A stretch of DNA of 64,000 nucleotides, from positions 30,709,961 to 30,773,960 of the forward strand of contig NC_083592.1 in NCBI RefSeq assembly GCF_027579695.1. The letters run 5' to 3'. Below the pieces are notes generated by a model. The model was not told where the DNA came from. It worked only from the letters and a program-made list of their open reading frames with translations, and searched no databases. Shown piece after piece: positions 20,995 through 32,000 of this stretch. The position numbers and the translations under genes were made by a program. Position 1 is the stretch's first letter. Each line of letters begins with the position of its first letter. The stretch is from Neoarius graeffei (Eukaryota; Chordata; Actinopteri; Siluriformes; Ariidae).

Positions 20995-23900
20995 TCATGC
21001 TTCATAAAACTTGTTGATTTCTTCTTTGTACATTTTTGAGACAACTGGCCTTTTGAGCTTCATAGTAGGACCTGAAAAAGGCACATACCGTACAGGGAGA
21101 ACAATATTTGTCATGAAACCTGTAAGCTTTTCCAGTTAATATACTGTGGAATGGATTTAAATTATAACATGAGCTGTAAAATAATTATAAACACTCTGCA
21201 ATAAGCTTCAGGAACAATATAGAGTCCTTTAGGATTTATTCTTTTTCATTCATAGCAATGTTTTTATAAATTCATTCATCCTCAGTAACTGATCTGGAGC
21301 CTAAAACTAGACATGGAAAACCAGCCCCTTGTAAGGCACCATGCACATTTATACCACCGGGGGGCATTTTAGTGTAGTCAGTCCACCTATTGGCATGTTT
21401 TGGGAGGTGGGAGGAAATCGGAGAACCAAGAGGAAACGCCACATGCGAAACCACCAAGACAATAAACCAAAACTCAGGATAAAACCAAGACTGGAGTTAT
21501 GAAGACGAAATGCTATACCTACTGTACCATGCCTCCCACAACGTTTTTAATCGCATCTCTATACTCTATAATTATCGAATTGCATACCAAAGCGTCTGGT
21601 CTATTGTGTTTGCTGTTTGCAGAGTAGCAAAATACTCCTACTTGACTATTGTACGATGAGTGGTATTTTTTTTTTGCCTCGGTGTCAAGCCTTTCACAGG
21701 AAAGCTATTTTATATATAAAGACAAATGTGTGTGTGAACATCTATTATTTGGTTTTCACAGTATTATCATCCAGAAACACACATACATTGAAAAAAATGG
21801 GCTGATGTCCCTGTCTTACAAATTTCTGACATAATCAAATCATGGCATAATCCAAGGCATGTATGTACTAATTAATAAATCCTTACCAAGCTCGCCTCCA
21901 GATATCGAGAAATCATGCAGTAAGAGTGTCCACTTCTGGACCTTCTGAGCATTGGATATGGCCTTGGCATTGACCCTGTCCACACCCTCCTGGATGACTT
22001 TGTAAATGACTGGCTCTTTGTTGTCGATGATCTCGGAGACTTTGCCTGCTGTGACGCCATGTTCCCTGCAGAACTCGACAGCCAGTGGGGTCAGCTCATC
22101 TGTGGGGTCTCCATTGTCATCAGCCTTACACTGTGGATTGCAAAAGGACTGACTTATGAATTTTCTGAACGAGCGCTTAATTAAAGATACTTTTTCTTCG
22201 AAGCTGTTAAAAATGAATGGGGCCATTATAAGCATTTGTCTCTTTATCTGTTACAGTAAGGCAGTTATCATTTTTGGATGGAATAGCTTGAAAGACATAT
22301 TGCTTGTCTTACTTTGAGAGTGAGAAGCATGGAGAGGAATTTCTTTTTGTCTCCCACCAACATGGCATTGCTAATGATGGGCAGTTCCTCCTTGACTGCA
22401 TCCTCAATGGGGACTGGTGGGATGTTCTCACCTCCAGCAGTGATGATTAGCTCTGTTAAAAAAAAAAAAAGCATGCAGCAAGCATTCTTGTTTTAGTTTA
22501 AGAAGTCATACCTCCAAGTTGTTCTCAATATGTAGGTAAATAAATCAAGGACTACAGTTTTCAGTATAGGTGTAGTAATTTCCTATTTTTAGTAATAATT
22601 CCAAATTGGAGCCATTTATTTTACAAATTTGGCAGCTCTATTAGTGACTAATGGCACTAACCATCTGGTCATAGTAATGAATGAATCAAGCAAAACCTGC
22701 AGTTTAAGCGTTCCTACCTTTTATCCTGCCTGTAATGTAAAGGAAGTCATTTTGATCATGCTTTCCCAGGTCTCCTGAATGCAGCCAGCCTTCTGAGTCC
22801 AGTGCCTCTTTGGTTTTATCAGGCATATTCAGGTAACCCATGAAGACATGACGACCCCAGAAACACACCTCCCCAATTCCTTCTGCATCTGGCTTGTCCA
22901 ACTTTGTTTTGCAGCCAACCATTACCTTACCACAGCTGTGGAAATACATTGAGATTATGAATAAATTTTATGGTTGCATGAATTATAAGCAAACTTGTGC
23001 ATTTTTGTGGTTTATGATGGATTGCAATAGGCATTTTTTAAGCTCACATTTTGTTTTTAAAATTAATTTAATAACATTATATTGTATCATTGAGGGCATT
23101 TATATGCATGCTAATATTACATTTGGATACAGCAGTCAAACAAATGATCATATGACAACCATAATACAATATATTAATGTTGTGTTGTAATGCAATATAA
23201 TACATTCTTAAAGCCATAAAGCTGTTATCAGATGTTTTTATCAGCTTGCATGTGTGCAAACATGTTTTAAACAGTATGTCAGGTTTGAATTGTCAACAAA
23301 TCCTTCTTCAATGAGTTTACTGCCAGGTTGGAAAGCAAAGATTGTGCTGCATCATATATTTAGGGGGGAAAAAAACCCACACATCTGATTACTGACTGCC
23401 TTGTGAAATTGCCCTACTGTAGACAAAAAAACAAACAAAAATAATCTCGGGCATCTACAGGAAGTGAAAGTAAGGGACAAACCTCATAATGCGGAAGTTA
23501 CCAGGCCAGGATAAGGTGTGAGGGCCTGTACTCTCACTCATGCCATACAGCTCATAGATGGGGATGTTCAGACTCATGAAGTATTCCAGTGTGTCCTTAG
23601 TGATTGGTGCTGCCGCTGTCAAGCAGTGTGTGCAGCGATTCAGCCCAAGACCAGCACGTACCCTCTTAAAGACCATATTATTAGCCAGTGTGAAGCCCCA
23701 GGGCACTGAGGTATTGCTGGAGATCAGAGCATTGGAACATTACTCATTCACATATTTCTGTAAAATACAACCCTGATTCCAAAAAAGTTGGGACAAAGTA
23801 CAAATTGAAAAAAAAAAAAAACGGAATGCAATGATGTGGAAGTTTCAAAATTCCATATTTTATTCAGAATGGAACATAGATTACATATCAAATGTTTAAA

Positions 23901-26900
23901 CTGAGAAAATGTATCATTTAAAGAGAAAAATTAGGTGATTTTACATTTCATGACAACACATCTCAAAAAAGTTGGGACAAGGCCATGTTTACCACTGTGA
24001 GACATCCCCTTTTCTCTTTACAACAGTCTGTAAACGTCTGGGGACTGAGGAGACAAGTAACTCAAGTTTAGGGATAGGGATGTTAACCCATTCTTGTCTA
24101 ATGTAGGATTCTAGTTGCTCAACTGTCTTAGGTCTTTTTTGTCGTATCTTCCGCTTTATGATGCGCCAAATGTTTTCTATGGGTGAAAGATCTGGACTGC
24201 AGGCTGGCCAGTTCAGTACCCGGACCCTTCTTCTATGCAGCCATGATGCTGTAATTGATGCAGTATGTGGTTTGGCATTGTCATGTTGGAAAATGCAAGG
24301 TCTTCCCTGAAAGAGACGTCGTCTGGATGGGAGCATATGTTGCTCTAGAACCTGGATATACCTTTCAGCATTGATGGTATTTTTCCAGATGTGTAAGCTG
24401 CCCATGCCACACGCACTAATGCAACCCCATACCATCAGAGATGCAGGCTTCTGAACTGAGCACTGATAACAACTTGGGTCGTCCTTCTCCTCTTTAGTCC
24501 GAATGACACAGCGTCCCTGATTTCCCTAAAGAACTTCAAATTTTGATTCGTCTGACCACAGAACAGTTTTCCACTTTGCCACAGTCCATTTTAAATGAGC
24601 CTTGGCCCAGAGAAGACGTCTGCGCTTCTGGATCATGTTTAGATACGGCTTCTTCTTTGAACTATAGAGTTTTAGCTGGCAACGGTGGATGGCACGGTGA
24701 ATTGTGTTCACAGATAATGTTCTCTGGAAATATTCCTGAGCCCATTTTGTGATTTCCAATACAGAAGCATGCCTGTATGTGATGCAGTGCCGTCTAAGGG
24801 CCCGAAGATCACGGGCACCCAGTATGGTTTTCCAGCCTTGACCCTTACGCACAGAGATTCTTCCAGATTCTCTGAATCTTTTGATGATGTTATGCACTGT
24901 AGATGATGATATGTTCAAACTCTTTGCAATTTTACACTGTCGAACTCCTTTCTGATATTGCTCCACTATTTGTCGGCGCAGAATTAGGGGGATTGGTGAT
25001 CCTCTTCCCATCTTTACTTCTGAGAGCCGCTGCCACTCCAAGATGCTCTTTTTATACCCAGTCATGTTAATGACCTATTGCCAATTGACCTAATGAGTTG
25101 CAATTTGGTCCTCCAGCTGTTCCTTTTTTGTACCTTTAACTTTTCCAGCCTCTTATTGCCCCTGTCCCAACTTTTTTGAGATGTGTTGCTGTCATGAAAT
25201 TTCAAATGAGCCAATATTTGGCATGAAATTTCAAAAGGTCTCACTTTCGACATTTGATATGTTGTCTATGTTCTATTGTGAATACAATATCAGTTTTTGA
25301 GATTTGTAAATTATTGCATTCCGTTTTTATTTATAATTTGTACTTTGTCCCAACTTTTTTAGAATCGGGGTTGTACTCCAAACTTTAAGAAATACCTGTA
25401 TAAGGTAATTATTTGAGCCAAAACATACTTGTTCATTGCGTTGTAGCTGGCCTTTAGTCCTATACCCTTGGCCCAATTTGCAATTGTCTTCTTCATGAGA
25501 GAAGACTTTGCACCGATGTCTTTCATTGCTTCATGCATCTTCTCCCACACACGTGGAACACCCAGGAAGCTTGTGGGACGCACTTCTCTCAAAGTGGTGG
25601 CCAAAGAACCCTGCAGGGACATAATATTCATCTCACTTCCACTTACCCCACATAAAACAACTGCAGCGTGACAGTACATCATACACTCTTGTATCACTGC
25701 CATTGCTTAGCATGTATTTTTATACTGGGATGTAATGAAGATTATAACTAGCTTCTAAATCTAAATTCAATTAACTGTCCCATTTATGCTTCTTTAATAT
25801 TTGATCTACATTCATATAAATACAGTACTAACCTTCAGTGCATCTGGTTGTGCAAAATAGGTGGTGCCTGCATATCTAATGCAGATCCACATGTCGGTTA
25901 ATTGGGCAGCCACATGACTGAGGGGTAGATAACTCACTACAGATTCCTGTCCATTGTTCAGACTGATCGTAGATCCTACTGCGGTTGTAATCCAAGTGAT
26001 CTGAACAGAGGAAGGGCATCAGGTTCCATGTATTAATTAACCAAAGCTCTTCTTTTGAACATGGAAATAGCACCTTTTTAATTAAAAGTTGATTTATTAA
26101 CAGTTGGTATAAACAATGTTATGTTCAAGGATCTCTCAAAGCCCTTTTATGAAAGCACTTCAGTTATAACTTACATTGTCGTGACTGAGCATGACCCCTT
26201 TAGGGTTTCCTGTGGTTCCTGAAGTATAGATAAGGGTGCAGCATTCATTAGCCTTCTGACTGTTAATTACTGCATCCAGCTGAGCATCTGAAACTTCCTC
26301 CCCAACCTTCATAAACTCAGTCCACTAAAAGAACAGATAATACATCAGTTATGCAACCTGCCCTGCATCTCATGAAACTTTGTCATCTCATCTCATTATC
26401 TCTAGCCGCTTTATCCTGTTCTACAGGGTCGCAGGCAAGCTGGAGCCTATCCCAGCTGACTACGGGCGAAAGGCGGGGTACACCCTGGACAAGTCGCCAG
26501 GTCATCACAGGGCTGACACATAGACACAGACAACCACTCTCACATTCACACCTACGGTCAATTTAGAGTCACCAGTTAACCTAACCTGCATGTCTTTGGA
26601 CTGTGGGGGAAACCGGAGCACCCAGAGAAAGCCCACGCAGACATGGGGAGAACATGCAAACTCCACACAGAAAGGCCCTCGCCGGCCACGGGGCTCGAAC
26701 CCGGACCTTCTTGCTGTGAGGCGACAGCACTAACCACTACACCACCATGCCGCCCCCATGAAACTTTGTATGCTATGAATATTTTATGAGGGTGGCACAG
26801 TGGTGTAGTGGTTAGCACTGTCGCCTCACAGCAAGAAGGTTCGACCCCAGTGGCCAACGGGAGCCTTTCTGTGTGGAGTTTGCATGTTCTCCCTGTGTCT

Positions 26901-28996
26901 GTGTGGGTTTCCTCCAGGTGCTCCGGTTTCCCCCACAGTCCAAAGGCATGCAGGTTAGTTTCACTGGTGGCTCTAAATGGACCGTAGGTGTGAATGTGAA
27001 TGGTTGTTTGTCTCTATGTGTCACCCCTGTGATGACCTGGCGACTTGTCCAGGGTGTACCCCGCCTCTCACCCATAGTCAGCTGGGATAGGCTCCAGCTT
27101 GCCTGAGACCCTGCACAGGATAAGCGGCTACAGATAATGGATGAATTTATTTTATGCTTAATTTATACTGTGGATTTGACTAAATATTTAAAATCCCAAC
27201 TATTTCATTAAAACTTGTTCTTCATTTGACTCATCTTGTAACTGACTGACCACAGAATTTTTCTGGATGTGTGAGAATTTCATTTACTTGCCACTGTGCC
27301 ATAGGTTAATGCTAATTAACTTCAGGCCTACCGTGTATATGTTTGGCATCTCGTTCTTCACGTCTCCCTTGTACTGAACGATTGCCTTCAGTTGTGGTAG
27401 TTGGTCTTTAATCTGAGAAACAGACATTGGCAGCAATTTAAATGTTTTATTTCAATTGCAGTTCATTTTTCAAAGAATTGCTTTTTTGGCAAAACACATC
27501 ACAGTTGGTCTTCATTGGTAGGGATATTGTGCAGAGTGGCCATATGGTTTAGGGTTTGTTTGTTTTTTAAAATTGTAATTCTGTAATTGTAATGCATTTA
27601 TCAGCTAAATACCTGGAGGATTTTTGTGAGTTGTTTGTCGTTCTCAACCATTAACACATTGGCTTCACAGTTATGAGCCACGTAGTGACAGGCTTCTGGA
27701 GAGCTGGTGGTGTAGATTCCAGCAGCAAGGCCTCTGAAGAACAAACCGATCATCTGTCATTCTTTGAACTATGATTACACCATGCATCCTTTTTCATATT
27801 TTAGCTTGACTTCTACAATTCTATGCCAAAGTTTGGATGCCCCTCACCAAATAACGTTTTGTTGAGTTTTAAAGTGAAAAGAACATAAACACAGTAAAGA
27901 CAACCTTTACAACTATTTTATAATCACACTTTTCTGCAAATGTTAATGCACAGTTACTTTATATTTGATTAACTTAAAAAAATAGAAAAAAATTAGTAAT
28001 TGTGGCATGCGCAAACATTGCCAGTCTGCATGTCAGTATGCAACACCTCCTTTAACAGTTTGCAAATGGTTTTTGTAGCCAGCTAGGAGTGTTTCTAATC
28101 TTTCTTTAATGGACCTTTAACCACTATTCCTTGTGGTATGTTTCTCGTTCTGAGATATTCCTGAGCTGTCTTGCAGGTACAGCATGTTTAAGATCTACAG
28201 ACAGATTTCCAGCGATGTTCAAGTCAGCAGACTGTGATGGCCATTCCAAAACCTTCAGCACAAATTCTTCAGAAGCTAATGGTGGGTTTTTAGGAATTTT
28301 TGGATAATTTTTCTGTTGTAGAATCTATTCTCTTATCAGCTTCATTTCTTGACCAACTGTGTCACATGTGCGTCAAGAATTTGCTGGTATTTACTGGACT
28401 TCATTCTTCCATCTACGTACTTATGAACTGTATTCTGTGCCACTGGCTGCCACACTATCCCAAACTCTTCTGACCAAAAGAGTTCAGTTTTTACTTCATC
28501 AGCACTTGTTTCCAAGATGCCTCTGGTTTCTGGAATTGTCAGTAGCTGACATTTACTACTGACAATATTTGGCCTGACTAACAAGTCCTAGCGAGTCAGT
28601 TAAGGCCTTGTTCTACAAGTGGAAGGGTGGCCAAACCACCGGACATGTCATAATTACTTTTTTCAGTTCTCAAATATAAAGTAACTGTACCTTAACATTT
28701 GCAGAAAATTTCATTTAAAAAAAAACAGTTTGTTGCAGTGGCTGCATTTACTTCTTTTCACTTCAAATGTCAACAAAATACATGTCTGGTTTGGTCAGGG
28801 TTGCCCACACTCTTGCATAACTATGTCCTGTAGATAAAAGTGTCTGGATGTATATGTGCACTGAACAAAGAAACGTGAATACAGAACAGGAATATAAGAA
28901 ATAATACCCTGCCATGATGCAACCGATGTCTGCAATGAACCACTCAGGAGAATTGAATCCCAGGATACCAACACCATGAAAGCGCTCCAGCCCCAA

Positions 28997-29052
<56 letters not shown>

Positions 29053-32000
29053 CATTGAGTTTCAACTAAGCTCTTTTTTTTTTAAATAGTGTTTTAAATG
29101 CAAAAATATTATATTGGGTTTAAATTCAGAAGTCCAGTTTACTTCAGCACGATATTTATGTTTGAACTCAGCATTTCATTTAAATTATCCAAATTGAACT
29201 GTTAAATGCCTTTGTATCTGCCCTTCCTATACTAACTTTCTTTGAGGAACACTGTTTTTAAATATTTCAATAATTTCCTCATGCATCTGTTGACAAACTG
29301 GAGATGCTCGGCCCATCTTTGTGCTTCAAAGACTAGGCCTTGCCTGGATACTGATTTTGTACAAAATTATGATTACAGTCACTTGTTGCCATCATCTGTT
29401 TCAAATCACATCATTATTTACTTGTTTTGCTTCATTACTAGCCCTAAACTGCCCCCGTCCCAACTTTTTTGGAATGTGTTACAGTTCTGAAATACGAGGG
29501 TGGATGTATATTAACAAATGAAATGAAGTTGACCAGACAACACATGAAATATCTTGGGTTCATACTGTCTGCAATAAAATACAAGTCAAAGTACATTTAG
29601 AAATCACTGCTTTATTTTTTTATTTTTAATTTTGTATTTATATCCCTACTTTTTTGCATTTGGGGTTGTACATATGCTTTGAGGGTTGTCTTTCACCAGT
29701 AAGAGGCTCACCTGAGCAGTTGTACATTGAATGGGGACTGAAGTTTGGGGGAACACGACACCTTGTAAGATCAATCCCATGGCAACATTGCAGACTGCAG
29801 ATTTTCTAAAGTATGTCTGAAATCATTTGATTTTAATAAGTCTTGAAATATGCTTAAAGCTCAGAAACTGCAGCTTTTAAACAGAACGCACACGAAGCAT
29901 TACATTTTTCATGCATTCAGTGCCTACAATGAAAAACCTGCATTCAGAGTTTGCATGACGCCAACAGACACCTTCTGTGCACACTGTAGTGTAAACGAGT
30001 GAAGGCCTTTATGAAAAATGATATTTTTAGTTTGTTATGGATTTAAAGCTAGTTACAAAACATCATGGTTTTATGCCCTGTATGATAGACCCTCACAAGG
30101 CCACTATGCATACTGATATCAATTTATGAAGCATTAATTATCAGACATCAGTGAAGCTGAAAACAAATGGTACAAATACACCCTCGTGTTTAATGGAGAA
30201 TTTCAATAAGTTGTGAAGTGAAATGTCATGGACTAATTCAGTTACAAAATACCTTAGTTTGGAGGCCATGACACTACACTATACTACACTACACTATACA
30301 CTACACTACACTACACTACAAAGAGAAAAACTGCTTTAGATAGTTTTGGCATTCCAGTCCCAGAAGAACTGGGGGCACACTGAACTATGAGGGTAAAATA
30401 ACCGAGCTGTAAACATTTTAAACCAAATGAATGAATGTACCAGTAAGGCTGATAGAGAATTGGGCTTATATTGAATAAGGTTGTTTTAAAAAGTCTGTTG
30501 ACTTCCAATGCATTGAATTTACCCCATATCCTTAACTATATCTACTTTATATACAACCCCGATTCCAAAAAAGTTGGGACAAAGAACAAATTGTAAATAA
30601 AAACGGAATGCAATCATTTACAAATCTCAAAAACTGATATTGTATTCACAATAGAACATAGACAACATATGAAATGTCGAAAGTGAGACATTTAGAAATT
30701 TCATGCCAAATATTGGCTCATTTGAAATTTCATGAAAGCAACACATCTCAAAAAAGTTGGGACATGGGCAATAAGAGGCTGGAAAAGTTAAAGGTACAAA
30801 AAAGGAACAGCTGGAGGACCAAATTGCAACTCATTAGGTCAATTGGCAATAGATCATTAACATGACTGGGTATAAAAAGAGCATCTTGGAGTGGCAGCAG
30901 CTCTCAGAAGTAAAGATGGGAAGAGGATCACCAATCCCCCTAATTCTGCACCGACAAATAGTGGAGCAATATCAGAAAGGAGTTCAACAGTGTAAAATTG
31001 CAAAGAGTTTGAACATATCATCATCTACAGTGCATAATATCATCAAAAGATTCAGAGAATCTGGAAGAATCTCTGTGCGTAAGGGTCAAGGCCGGAAAAC
31101 CATACTGGGTGCCCGTGATCTTAGACGGCACTGCATCACATACAGGCATGCTTCTGTATTGGAAATCACAAAATGGGCTCAGGAATATTTCCAGAGAACA
31201 TTATCTGTGAACACAATTCACCGTGCCATCCACCGTTGCCAGCTAAAACTCTATAGTTCAAAGAAGAAGCCGTATCTAAACATGATCCAGAAGCGCAGAC
31301 GTCTTCTCTGGGCCAAGGCTCATTTAAAATGGACTGTGGCAAAGTGGAAAACTGTTCTGTGGTCAGACGAATCAAAATTTGAAGTTCTTTAGGGAAATCA
31401 GGGACGCCGTGTCATTCGGACTAAAGAGGAGAAGGACGACCCAAGTTGTTATCAGCACTCAGTTCAGAAGCCTGCGTCTCTGATGGTATGGGGTTGCATT
31501 AGTGCATGTGGCATGGGAAGACACCATCAATGCTGAAAGGTATATCCAGGTTCTAGAGCAACATATGCTCCCATCCAGACGACGTCTCTTTCAGGGAAGA
31601 CCTTGCATTTTCCAACATGACAATGCCAAACCACATACTGCATCAATTACAGCATCATGGCTGCGTAGAAGAAGGGTCCGGGTACTGAACTGGCCAGCCT
31701 GCAGTCCAGATCTTTCACCCATAGAAAACATTTGGCGCATCATTAAACGGAAGATACGACAAAAAAAGACCTAAGACAGTTGAGCAACTAGAATCCTACA
31801 TTAGACAAGAATGGGTTAACATTCCTATCCCTAAACTTGAGCAACTTGTCTCCTCAGTCCCCAGACGTTTACAGACTGTTGTAAAGAGAAAAGGGGATGT
31901 CTCACAGTGATAAACATGGCCTTGTCCCAACTTTTTTGAGATGTATTGTTGTCATGAAATTTAAAATCACCTAATTTTTCTCTTTAAATGATACATTTTC

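Noticed and set aside
28342-28584. Small minus-strand protein gene in the ACSBG2 intron
   Set aside because: It lies inside a decayed Tc1/mariner-like element and looks like degraded transposase sequence.
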